This document shows, piece after piece, positions 16,755-23,520 of a stretch of 38,556 nucleotides of DNA. The DNA is taken from NCBI GenBank assembly GCA_035479375.1, contig DATIIT010000008.1, forward strand, positions 1-38,556, given 5' to 3'. The notes under the pieces were generated by a model. It did no database searches, was not told where the DNA came from, and saw only the letters and a program-made list of their open reading frames with translations. Position 1 is the first letter of the stretch, and every line of letters begins with the position of its first letter. This DNA is from PMNU01 sp035479375 (GTDB taxonomy: Bacteria; Patescibacteriota; Saccharimonadia; Saccharimonadales; UBA4665). The translations under genes were made by a program, and so were the position numbers.

Positions 16755-17867
16755 ATGGTAAAAGGATTTTTGGGCCGCAGCGCCGGGCTCAAGCAGGCGA
16801 AGCTTGACCACGAGCGGCTCACCAGCTTGGTCAATAGCATGGCCGACGGCGTTTTGGCCGTTGACCCGGATATGCAGATCGTCATTAGCAACGGTGCGGC
16901 GCTCAATATTTTGGACGTCAACAACTCCTTGCGCGGCAAGCGGCTGCAAGATGTCATTACCCTGCAAGATAAAAACCGCCAAGCAGTCGATATTAAAGAC
17001 CTTGTCACCAAGACCACCACGCCCACCAGCAGCCGCGATTACATCATCCGGTACGAAGATGGCAGCCTCATGAACCTGTACTTAAGTATTGCGCCAGTGC
17101 ACCTAGGGTACGGCAAATCCGGCCAGCAAGGTTATGTGCTGCTGATGCGCGACATCACCCACGAAAAATCCCTGGAAGAAGAGCGCGATGAGTTTATTAG
17201 CGTGGTCAGCCACGAGTTGCGCACGCCCATCGCCATCGCCGAGGGCAATATTAGCAACGCCCAGTTCATGACGCGTAAAACTGGCGACATCACGCTGGTA
17301 AAAGAGGCGCTCAAGCAGGCGCACGACCAAATCTTGTTCCTGGCCGACCTCATCAACGACCTGTCTACGCTGTCGCGCGCCGAGCGCGGCAAGCTAGAGG
17401 TGGACGTGGAAAAAATCAACGTGCCGGAGCTCATTAAAGAGCTGGCCGCAGACTACACGCCGCGGGCAAAATCGCGCAAGCTGGGCTTCGAAACCTCTGT
17501 GGGCGACGGCGTAAAAACGCTGCACTCCAGCAAGCTGTATGTCCGTGAAATCCTGCAAAACTTCATCACCAACGCGCTCAAGTACACCCAAGAAGGCAGG
17601 GTAACGCTGGCCGTGGAGCTGGCCGATAAAGGCGTACGCTTCATCGTGAAAGACACCGGTATTGGCATTAGCAAGCCAGACCAAGAGAAAATCTTTGACA
17701 AATTCTTCCGCAGCGAAGATTACCGCACCCGCAAAACAAACGGCACCGGCTTAGGTTTGTACGTAACGCTCAAGCTGGCGCGCCTGATCCACGCCGACAT
17801 CGACGTGCAGAGCGAGCTCAACAAAGGCTCAACCTTCACCATATTTGTGCCACAGTTGGGCAACTAG
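16755..17867 (+). CDS. PAS-domain sensor histidine kinase, soluble
   Basis: 370 residues. A PAS-like sensory domain occupies ~20-130, HisKA has H153 in SHELRTP, and HATPase_c spans ~250-368 with N box (NFITNALKYT), G1 (DTGIGI), F box (KIFDKFF) and G2 (GTGLGLY) all present, so it should autophosphorylate. No transmembrane helix is found, unlike many relatives with membrane anchors, so it probably senses a cytosolic cue. CATAAT (16743-16748) ends 6 nt before the ATG. No response regulator is adjacent; the receiver-only proteins at 5723 or 38119 are possible partners. The stop overlaps that of the convergent glycosyltransferase gene (shared CTAG). Confidence 0.93.
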   Translation: MVKGFLGRSAGLKQAKLDHERLTSLVNSMADGVLAVDPDMQIVISNGAALNILDVNNSLRGKRLQDVITLQDKNRQAVDIKDLVTKTTTPTSSRDYIIRYEDGSLMNLYLSIAPVHLGYGKSGQQGYVLLMRDITHEKSLEEERDEFISVVSHELRTPIAIAEGNISNAQFMTRKTGDITLVKEALKQAHDQILFLADLINDLSTLSRAERGKLEVDVEKINVPELIKELAADYTPRAKSRKLGFETSVGDGVKTLHSSKLYVREILQNFITNALKYTQEGRVTLAVELADKGVRFIVKDTGIGISKPDQEKIFDKFFRSEDYRTRKTNGTGLGLYVTLKLARLIHADIDVQSELNKGSTFTIFVPQLGN

Positions 17868-19390
17868 GCAAGGGTATGTTGGCCGGTCGTGGGTGGCAGC
17901 TCCGGCAAGTGCGGGATGACGTGCATGGCCGGAATGCAAATGTTGCGCCCCTTCCACTCTACGGTAGAAAACTCGTACATCCACATTGAGTAATGGAGCA
18001 AGCCGGCATCATACACCATGCCCAGGGGTAAACTAACCAGCCCCGTAAGGGCACGGCCGGTGCGCGTCGCCAGCACCAGGGTAGCGTACGTGACGGCCAG
18101 CAAAACACTGGCCAGCGTGGCCAGCGCCCAAGCCGCAAGGCCAACCTGCCAAAACAGCCCGCCCAGCACCAGCCCAAACGGGCACACCAGGAAGCCCAGC
18201 TCAAATAAAGCCACGGCCGCGACATTTTCCGGCCGGCGATGGAGCTGCGGATAGCGCGTGCGCACCGCCGTTTCGCGCTGCTCTTGCGGTGGCTTGGCGC
18301 TGGTAAGGCCGCAGGCGTCGTTGGCGCGCAAGAAACTATAGGCATCATGCTTAGCCGCCTGGCGGGCGAAATATGCTTCAGGGGTAATAGACCGCGCCAC
18401 CGCCCGGAAGCCGCCGCTGTCCTCCAGCGTTTTACGGCTGATGGCCCAACAAGTGCTCAGAACCGGTGGCCGCTGGAACAGGCGCCGCGGCGGCACCAAC
18501 TCCCACCAGTAGCGCAGCGCCTGGGTGAGCGCCGGGCCAGCACCCTCCGGGCGGCGCGGCAAAATGCTCACCATGGTCTTTTTCTTGGCCGCCATGTGCG
18601 CCATGAGCTGGCGCAGCGTCCCTGCGCCAAAGCGTACGTCCACACCGCAAAACAAGATGTATTCGCCGCTGGCCTCGTTGGCTAGCCGGAAATACGCCTG
18701 GTTTTTGGGCAGCCACGTGTCGCTCGGCTCCTCGCCCTGCACAAAGCGCACCCCGTCGTGGGCAAAGCCGCGGATAATCTCCGACGTCCGCTTCGTTTGC
18801 GAGCAATCGTCCAGCACAATCACCTCCAGCTTCGGATAGTCGCTGGCGATGAGCGACTGCAGGCAGGCCTCGAGGTCTGCCGTTTCGTTGCGGGCTGGGA
18901 TGGCAACGGTGACGGTTGGCAGTTCTGTGTCGGCCATAGGCGCAATAGTGTGCGGCCAAGAGGTATGCCGCAGCGTACGGCGCAGCGAATACAGCAGCCC
19001 CAGCGCCACCACCACCTGCAGCAGCGCATACACCGCCCACACCGCTGAGCCAGTTATATGCAGCCGCGGCCAGCCAAACCAAAGGCCAAATACGGCCAGC
19101 TGCAGCGCGGCCAATACAACGGTACTACGGCGCACCGCCCGCTTGAGGTACGCCTCGTGCATACGGCCTTCGCCCACGCGCACCATATTGAGCACCCGGT
19201 ACAACCCCAGAAAAAGCAGCAGGGCAGTGAAAACAGTGGGGCGCAAACTAACCAACGCGCCAGAGGCAAAAGCGGTGGCCAGCACACTACACAACGCCAC
19301 TACCTTGCGCGCACGCCACCCCAAAGAAGTGGACGCCACAAGCAACTCCAGCACCAAGCCCGCCCCCAGCGTCCAAAACAATGCTGTCAT
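17864..19390 (-). CDS. Membrane glycosyltransferase, family 2
   Basis: 508 residues. Four to five N-terminal transmembrane segments (~1-145) precede a GT-A glycosyltransferase domain (~165-390): TVTVAIPARNE start, IVLDDCS (nucleotide-sugar binding D-D), GVDVRF as the metal-binding DxD-like motif. Two to three C-terminal transmembrane segments (~395-470) follow. Such enzymes transfer sugars from nucleotide- or lipid-linked donors during envelope glycan synthesis; donor and acceptor are unknown. The ATG at 19390 is chosen because TATAGT (19398-19403) ends 7 nt upstream; longer in-frame starts lack support. It is divergent from the small membrane protein at 19477. Confidence 0.88.
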   Translation of the reverse strand: MTALFWTLGAGLVLELLVASTSLGWRARKVVALCSVLATAFASGALVSLRPTVFTALLLFLGLYRVLNMVRVGEGRMHEAYLKRAVRRSTVVLAALQLAVFGLWFGWPRLHITGSAVWAVYALLQVVVALGLLYSLRRTLRHTSWPHTIAPMADTELPTVTVAIPARNETADLEACLQSLIASDYPKLEVIVLDDCSQTKRTSEIIRGFAHDGVRFVQGEEPSDTWLPKNQAYFRLANEASGEYILFCGVDVRFGAGTLRQLMAHMAAKKKTMVSILPRRPEGAGPALTQALRYWWELVPPRRLFQRPPVLSTCWAISRKTLEDSGGFRAVARSITPEAYFARQAAKHDAYSFLRANDACGLTSAKPPQEQRETAVRTRYPQLHRRPENVAAVALFELGFLVCPFGLVLGGLFWQVGLAAWALATLASVLLAVTYATLVLATRTGRALTGLVSLPLGMVYDAGLLHYSMWMYEFSTVEWKGRNICIPAMHVIPHLPELPPTTGQHTLA

Positions 19391-19397
19391 ATATACT

Positions 19398-19403
19398 ACT
19401 ATA
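19398..19403 (-). promoter_or_regulatory. -10 box 7 nt before the GT2 start (leaderless type)
   Basis: TATAGT on the minus strand; upstream in-frame starts would lie behind it. Confidence 0.6.
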
Positions 19404-19463
19404 CCGCACCGCATGGCGCACCGGAACGCCAGAAAACAATACATAAGTAGCCCGGATGTTTGC

Positions 19464-19469
19464 TATACT
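19464..19469 (+). promoter_or_regulatory. -10 box 7 nt before the 19477 start (leaderless type)
   Basis: TATACT with TGC in front; it excludes the in-frame ATG at 19456. Confidence 0.6.
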
Positions 19470-19476
19470 GTCAATA

Positions 19477-19827
19477 ATGCGACACGAAGCAGAGCCATTG
19501 CTTTCACGGGGGGCTTGGGCTTGTGTTGCCGGTGGGATCCTCCTGATGGGAGCTGGCGGCACAGCGTTGGGAGTGTCAATACAAGAGGCGCTGCACGACG
19601 GCGCCGCCCAGCTCACCGCTGACCATGCCACGGAGTTACGGTACGCCCAAGAACAAGAAAACGACGGCTGGACGGCACTTGCCGGGGGCGTGGCACTTGC
19701 GGGCGGCGCTGCGGCAGCCATGGTTGGGCTCGAAGGTGCTTGGAGCCGCTTTATGCGCGTTGATGGGCGCTGGGCATGGGAACCGCCCACTACCGCCCGT
19801 TGCCCCGGCGGAAACTCCACCAGCTAG
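19477..19827 (+). CDS. Small two-helix membrane protein, unknown
   Basis: 116 residues with two Gly/Ala-rich hydrophobic helices (~13-40 and ~66-90) separated by a polar loop rich in acidic residues, giving a hairpin topology. The C-terminus ends in a short polar tail. No family is recognised. Start at ATG 19477 because TATACT with TGC (19464-19469) ends 7 nt before it; the upstream in-frame ATG at 19456 would lie before the -10 box. It stands alone between the divergent glycosyltransferase gene and the secE promoter. Confidence 0.65.
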   Translation: MRHEAEPLLSRGAWACVAGGILLMGAGGTALGVSIQEALHDGAAQLTADHATELRYAQEQENDGWTALAGGVALAGGAAAAMVGLEGAWSRFMRVDGRWAWEPPTTARCPGGNSTS

Positions 19828-19872
19828 GCAATGACAGCGGCGCAAGGAGCAGGAAGCCCTAAAACGCCATTA

Positions 19873-19901
19873 TTGACATTCTAAACCAACAGGGGTACAC
19901 T
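19873..19901 (+). promoter_or_regulatory. Sigma-70 promoter of secE-nusG
   Basis: TTGACA (19873-19878), exactly 17 bp, then TACACT (19896-19901). This is the most consensus-like full promoter in the window. The predicted start near 19908 gives a ~50-nt leader that contains the hairpin at 19915-19931. Confidence 0.75.
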
Positions 19902-19914
19902 TGACTTATTGGAG

Positions 19915-19939
19915 CTTACCGTACTGGTAAGTTCTTTTT
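19915..19939 (+). promoter_or_regulatory. Hairpin plus T-tract in the secE leader (possible attenuator)
   Basis: CTTACC and GGTAAG form a 6-bp perfect stem with a 5-nt loop, followed at once by TTCTTTTT. The layout is that of a weak intrinsic terminator placed between the promoter and secE. It could allow attenuation or simply be a leader structure. Confidence 0.45.
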
Positions 19940-19956
19940 AGATGAAGGGGAAAACC

Positions 19957-20361
19957 GTGGCCGAAGATGCTGCCAAAGATACCGGGAAACGTAAAGTCCG
20001 CGTCGTCAAAAAAGCCGAGACCATCCGTGAGATGGCCGAAAAAAACAGCAAAGAGCAAGCACCAAAAGAGCCGGGCGTTGTCCGGCTGAGCCTGCGCTAC
20101 ATCGGCGCGCCATTCCGGTTTATTGGGCGGCCAATCGCCAAGGTGGGGCACAAGCAGCCGTTCAAGTTCATCGGGCATGTGCTGTGGCCGGCCTACTTCC
20201 GCAATAGCTGGAAGGAGTTGCGCCAAGTAACCTGGCCCACGCGGCGCGAGTCGCGGCAGCTCACCACGGCGGTCATCATCTTTGCAGCGATATTCGGCGT
20301 GCTGATCGCCATCGTTGACTTCGGGTTAGATAGATTATTTAAACAGGTACTATTAAAGTAA
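19957..20361 (+). CDS. secE: Preprotein translocase subunit SecE
   Basis: 134 residues from GTG 19957; an ATG at 19942 in the same frame is the alternative. GTG is preferred because AAGGGG lies ~7 nt before it, whereas the ATG has no ribosome-binding site. The conserved SecE core is at the C-terminus: WKELRQVTWPTRRES followed by one transmembrane helix (~residues 105-127). The ~80-residue N-terminal extension is Lys/Arg/Glu-rich and longer than in typical single-helix SecE. SecE clamps SecY in the translocon at the inner membrane. It is followed after 4 nt by nusG, the usual bacterial pairing. Confidence 0.95.
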   Translation: MAEDAAKDTGKRKVRVVKKAETIREMAEKNSKEQAPKEPGVVRLSLRYIGAPFRFIGRPIAKVGHKQPFKFIGHVLWPAYFRNSWKELRQVTWPTRRESRQLTTAVIIFAAIFGVLIAIVDFGLDRLFKQVLLK

Positions 20362-20365
20362 CACT

Positions 20366-20908
20366 ATGAGCAAACGCTACGACACAACCAAACAGTGGTA
20401 CGCCATCCACACCTACAGCGGTTACGAAGAAAAAGTGGCCGAGAGCATCCGCCAGCGCGCCGATTCGCTAGACATGAAAGACAAAATCTTCCAAGTCTTG
20501 GTGCCTAAAGAAAAGATGATCGAGATCAAAAACGGCAAGCGCCGCGTGGTAGAAAAGCGCATTTTCCAGGGCTACGTCCTGGTACAAATGAAGATGTCCG
20601 AAGACGCCTGGTACATCGTGCGCAACACACCGAGCGTGACCGGTTTTGTGGGCAGCGGCTCGGAGCCGACCCCCGTCAGCGAAGACGAAATCGAGAAAAT
20701 CCAGAAGCGCATGGGCCTGGAGCAACCCAAGCACAAGATTGACTACCGCTTGGGCGAAGTCGTATCTATCACCGACGGGCCGTTCAAGGGTTTTGACGGC
20801 AGCATCAACGAAATCGACGCTAGCAAGGGCAAGCTCAAGGTGCTGGTCAACATGTTTGGCCGCGAAACACCGGTGGAGCTGGACAGCCTGCAGGTGAAGC
20901 GCGTCTAG
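20366..20908 (+). CDS. nusG: Transcription termination/antitermination factor NusG
   Basis: 180 residues, standard length. The NGN domain (~9-110) starts with QWYAIHTYSGYE and contains FQGYVLVQM and RNTPSVTGFVG; the KOW domain (~125-180) has GEVVSITDGPFKGFDG and ends in LDSLQVKRV. NusG binds the RNA polymerase clamp helices and couples polymerase to Rho or to ribosomal protein S10. It is encoded 4 nt after secE, in one operon under the promoter at 19873. Confidence 0.97.
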   Translation: MSKRYDTTKQWYAIHTYSGYEEKVAESIRQRADSLDMKDKIFQVLVPKEKMIEIKNGKRRVVEKRIFQGYVLVQMKMSEDAWYIVRNTPSVTGFVGSGSEPTPVSEDEIEKIQKRMGLEQPKHKIDYRLGEVVSITDGPFKGFDGSINEIDASKGKLKVLVNMFGRETPVELDSLQVKRV

Positions 20909-20918
20909 CGGCCAGCTA

Positions 20919-21188
20919 ATGGATTCGCAGCCACGGGCATTCTATGCAGGGGTATGCCTTGACATCTACATGTCAAGCGACCGTATTGATAGGGTAGTGC
21001 CGGGTCAGGGTGTAGAATGTGCTGTCGGCCGCTTCGTCGACTACGGCGACTCCCCGGAGGCCGTCGACTTGTGCGCAAAAAACATGGTGACCGGCGGCGA
21101 CGGCGTCGCGTACTTTAGCGGAAATTGCCTGATTGCCAGCTCTAAATGTGTGTTGCCCTCGCGCTTTGTTGACGAACTGCCCGAGTAA
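20919..21188 (+). CDS. Small unknown protein downstream of nusG
   Basis: 89 residues if translated from ATG 20919; ATG 20970 in the same frame is an alternative that would follow the palindrome at 20958. No clear ribosome-binding site precedes either. The C-terminal half holds three Cys (VDLCAKN, GNCLIASSKC), otherwise no motif. It occupies the place where rplK usually follows nusG. I recognise no family, and coding status is inferred from the open frame with gene-like composition and its fit between stops. Confidence 0.5.
   Translation: MDSQPRAFYAGVCLDIYMSSDRIDRVVPGQGVECAVGRFVDYGDSPEAVDLCAKNMVTGGDGVAYFSGNCLIASSKCVLPSRFVDELPE
20958..20977. repeat. Perfect 8-bp inverted repeat with 4-nt loop
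   Basis: CTTGACAT and ATGTCAAG flank CTAC. The left arm contains TTGACA, which could be a -35 element for the downstream ORFs. The repeat could be an operator, a transcript hairpin just after nusG, or chance. Confidence 0.5.
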
Positions 21189-21203
21189 TAAACCAAGAAA
21201 CCT

Positions 21204-21617
21204 ATGCACGAGACACCCCTAACAGCCGAACCCGGTCCGCAAAGCCGGTGCGTTTTCGCCCAAATGCTAGCTGCCCAAGCTGATGGAGCCGAGCAGGCGC
21301 GGCTGGCGGAGATACTAGCGGAAGCGGTCATTCCCCTAACAGGGGCATCCGACCCTGCCGAGGTTCTCATTTGCCCCAATGCCACCCGCACCGATTTCTC
21401 AAGGTGCGAGTTGCAGCTCGGCGCCTTAGCTCAGCTGGCCGTGACTGGTGACGCCAAATTCCACGCCAAGGCAGACCATGCCATACGCGAGCAAACCCCG
21501 CCCACCTGCCGCTACCGTCTTTGGAATACGAGCGAGTACCGCAATCCAGCAACAATAAACTGGCCAGCCGCCGGCCAAGAAGACACCCAAGGCTCCGACC
21601 CGCCCGCCGGGCCGTGA
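21204..21617 (+). CDS. Small unknown protein upstream of rplK
   Basis: 137 residues, starting 15 nt after the preceding small ORF. An Ala-rich helical part (~18-60: MLAAQADGAEQARLAEILAE) is followed by a Cys-containing block (VLICPNATRTDFSRCELQL) and a Pro-rich tail. No family is recognised, no signal peptide is present and no ribosome-binding site is obvious. It ends 117 bp before rplK. The pair 20919/21204 may be a unit inserted between nusG and rplK. Confidence 0.5.
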   Translation: MHETPLTAEPGPQSRCVFAQMLAAQADGAEQARLAEILAEAVIPLTGASDPAEVLICPNATRTDFSRCELQLGALAQLAVTGDAKFHAKADHAIREQTPPTCRYRLWNTSEYRNPATINWPAAGQEDTQGSDPPAGP

Positions 21618-21646
21618 AACCCCTAGCATTTCCGCCCCGCATGTTG

Positions 21647-21652
21647 TAAAAT
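21647..21652 (+). promoter_or_regulatory. Candidate rplK -10 element
   Basis: TAAAAT lies 83 bp before the rplK ATG, without a good -35. A ~75-nt leader would result, ending in AAAGGAG 8 nt before the ATG. L1 commonly represses its own L11-L1 mRNA by binding the leader; I could not identify a specific L1 site by eye. Confidence 0.4.
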
Positions 21653-21734
21653 ACATCTGTTACGCACACTACTAAAAGGTAGGAGAGCAAACAGGGCGCT
21701 TCATTACCCACATTGCTCGAAAGGAGACATACAT

Positions 21735-22163
21735 ATGGCAAAAGCCATTAAAGCAAACCTCAAGATGAAAATCCCGGCCGGCCGCGCCAGCGCAGCGCCG
21801 CCCGTGGGTAGCAGCCTTGGCCAGCACGGCGTGAACATGATGGACTTCATCAACCCGTTCAACGACGCCACCAAGGACTTAAACGGCCAGACCCTGACCG
21901 TGCACATCACCATTTTTGAAGACCGCACCATGGCCTGGCGCTTCGTGGGCATGCCCACCGATGACCGCATCCGCGCCGAGCTCGGCATCCAAAAGGGCTC
22001 AGGCCGCCCCAACACCGAAAAAATCAGCAAAAAGCTGACCGACGCGATGTTGACCAAAATCGCCGAAGAAAAAGCCCACGACATGAACACCGACGACATC
22101 CCCGCCGTCAAGAAAATGGTTGCCGGTACCGCCCGCTCCATGGGCGTTGAGGTGGAGGCCTAG
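21735..22163 (+). CDS. rplK: 50S ribosomal protein L11
   Basis: 142 residues, standard length. The N-terminal domain has KMKIPAGRASAAPPVGSSLG (the L11 PAGxAxPxPPxGxxLG signature, here with S/A at two positions) and HGVNMMDF. The C-terminal RNA-binding domain has VAGTARSMGVEV. L11 binds helices 43-44 of 23S rRNA at the GTPase-associated centre. A strong ribosome-binding site AAAGGAG precedes the ATG. It is followed 3 nt after its stop by an unknown ORF instead of rplA. Confidence 0.97.
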   Translation: MAKAIKANLKMKIPAGRASAAPPVGSSLGQHGVNMMDFINPFNDATKDLNGQTLTVHITIFEDRTMAWRFVGMPTDDRIRAELGIQKGSGRPNTEKISKKLTDAMLTKIAEEKAHDMNTDDIPAVKKMVAGTARSMGVEVEA

Positions 22164-22166
22164 CAC

Positions 22167-22448
22167 GTGCGCTGGCGTGGGGCGTACGAAGGGGCGCATT
22201 ACCCGCAAGGCGCACAATTTCCGCCCTACCTTGTGCCCCCTGAGCGCCCCCTTGACTCGGCATGGGTGGGGGAGGAGCCAGAAATCGTGCCAGAGCAACA
22301 GCCAGAGACAGCAGAGCCTGCAACCCTAGTGACCCTCGGCGATCTGTACACGCAGCTCGCGGAACGCCTCGTAGAAACAGAGCAGCCATACGACGTCGAA
22401 GCCGGCCTTGACCGGCTCAACAAGTGGATAGACGGGCAACAACAATAA
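22167..22448 (+). CDS. Unknown 93-aa protein between rplK and rplA
   Basis: 93 residues from a GTG start 3 nt after the rplK stop, with GGAGG ~9 nt upstream inside the end of rplK. The N-terminus is aromatic/Pro-rich (YEGAHYPQGAQFPPYLVPPE). The C-terminal ~45 residues are predicted helical (LGDLYTQLAERLVETEQPYD) and end in a Gln run. No family is recognised. Tight spacing on both sides suggests that it is translated as part of the L11-L1 operon. Confidence 0.6.
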   Translation: MRWRGAYEGAHYPQGAQFPPYLVPPERPLDSAWVGEEPEIVPEQQPETAEPATLVTLGDLYTQLAERLVETEQPYDVEAGLDRLNKWIDGQQQ

Positions 22449-22506
22449 CAATCACGTGGGAGGCCGCGTTAGACCCGGCCGCCAGCACCACGAAAGGAAT
22501 AGCATC

Positions 22507-23460
22507 ATGGCAGAAGACAAATCTACCGAAGACATCATCAACGAAACCGAGGCAGTGGAAACGCCCGCCGAGGAAACCACCGCTCCCGTAGCCGCTGAAA
22601 CTGAAACGACCGCGGACAGCGAGCCGGCCGACGAGCCCAAGGCCGCCAAAGCTGGCAAGCGCAGCGCCAAGTCGCTGGCTGAGGCCGAAGAAAAAGAGGC
22701 CAAGGAAGAGCGCAAGGCCGCCCGCGCCGTGGACGAAGCCGAATCCGAAGGCAAGCCCAAGCAGCACAGCAACCCCACCCGCTCGCGCTTGGAGCGCCAG
22801 GGCAAGAACTTCCGCAAGGCCGCCGAGCAAGTGGACAAGTCCAAGGCCTACAGCCTGAAGGACGGACTGGAACTGGCCACCAAGACCAACCCGGTAAAAT
22901 TCGACGCCAGCGTTGAGCTGCACGTCAACCTCAGCGTTGACCCGCGCCACGCCGACCAAAACATCCGCGACAACCTGGTGCTGCCCGCCGGCACCGGCAA
23001 AACCGTGCATGTGGCCGTGATGGACGACGCCAAGGTAGAGGGCGCCGATATTTCTGGCGTCGAGACCCTGCTGGCTTCCCTGGAAAAGGGTGAGATCAAC
23101 TTCGACATCCTCATTGCTACACCGGCGCAGATGCCCAAGCTGGGTAAATTCGCCCGCGTACTCGGCCCGCGCGGCCTGATGCCCAACCCCAAGAGCGGCA
23201 CCGTCACCACCGACGTCGCCAAAGCCGTGCGCGAGGCCAAAGCCGGCCGCGTTGAGTACCGCGTGGACTCCACCGGCATTGTGCACGTGGCCGTCGGCAA
23301 GGTGAGCTTTGGCGCCAAGAAGCTGGAAGACAACGCCCGCGCCGTGCTGCAAAGCATCAAGGGTAACAAGCCAAACAGCATTAAGGGTACCTACGTGAAG
23401 GCTATCCACTTGGCCACCACTATGGGGCCGTCGATCACCATCGACATCAGCGAGCTGTAA
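22507..23460 (+). CDS. rplA: 50S ribosomal protein L1 with long acidic N-terminal extension
   Basis: 317 residues against ~230 for usual bacterial L1. The first ~85 residues are low complexity (Glu, Ala, Thr, then Lys/Glu). The L1 body starts near KAYSLKDGLELATKTNPVKF and includes LGPRGLMPNPKSGTVT, the L1 signature that contacts 23S rRNA helix 76-78 (L1 stalk). The ATG at 22507 has GAAAGGA ~8 nt upstream; the frame is open further up but without support. The gene ends the ribosomal cluster and is followed by a strong terminator. Confidence 0.96.
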   Translation: MAEDKSTEDIINETEAVETPAEETTAPVAAETETTADSEPADEPKAAKAGKRSAKSLAEAEEKEAKEERKAARAVDEAESEGKPKQHSNPTRSRLERQGKNFRKAAEQVDKSKAYSLKDGLELATKTNPVKFDASVELHVNLSVDPRHADQNIRDNLVLPAGTGKTVHVAVMDDAKVEGADISGVETLLASLEKGEINFDILIATPAQMPKLGKFARVLGPRGLMPNPKSGTVTTDVAKAVREAKAGRVEYRVDSTGIVHVAVGKVSFGAKKLEDNARAVLQSIKGNKPNSIKGTYVKAIHLATTMGPSITIDISEL

Positions 23461-23473
23461 AGCCCGCCTGGCC

Positions 23474-23507
23474 AAAAAAACGCCTCCCCAAGCGGGGGGG
23501 CGTTTTT
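23474..23507 (+). terminator. Strong, probably bidirectional terminator after rplA
   Basis: A 14-bp stem (AAAAACGCC-T-CCCC / GGGG-G-GGCGTTTTT, one T-G pair) has a 4-nt loop and A/T tracts on both sides. It lies 14 bp after rplA and 14 bp before the stop of the convergent gene at 23521, so it can serve both. Confidence 0.92.
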
Positions 23508-23520
23508 GGTACCGAGACTT

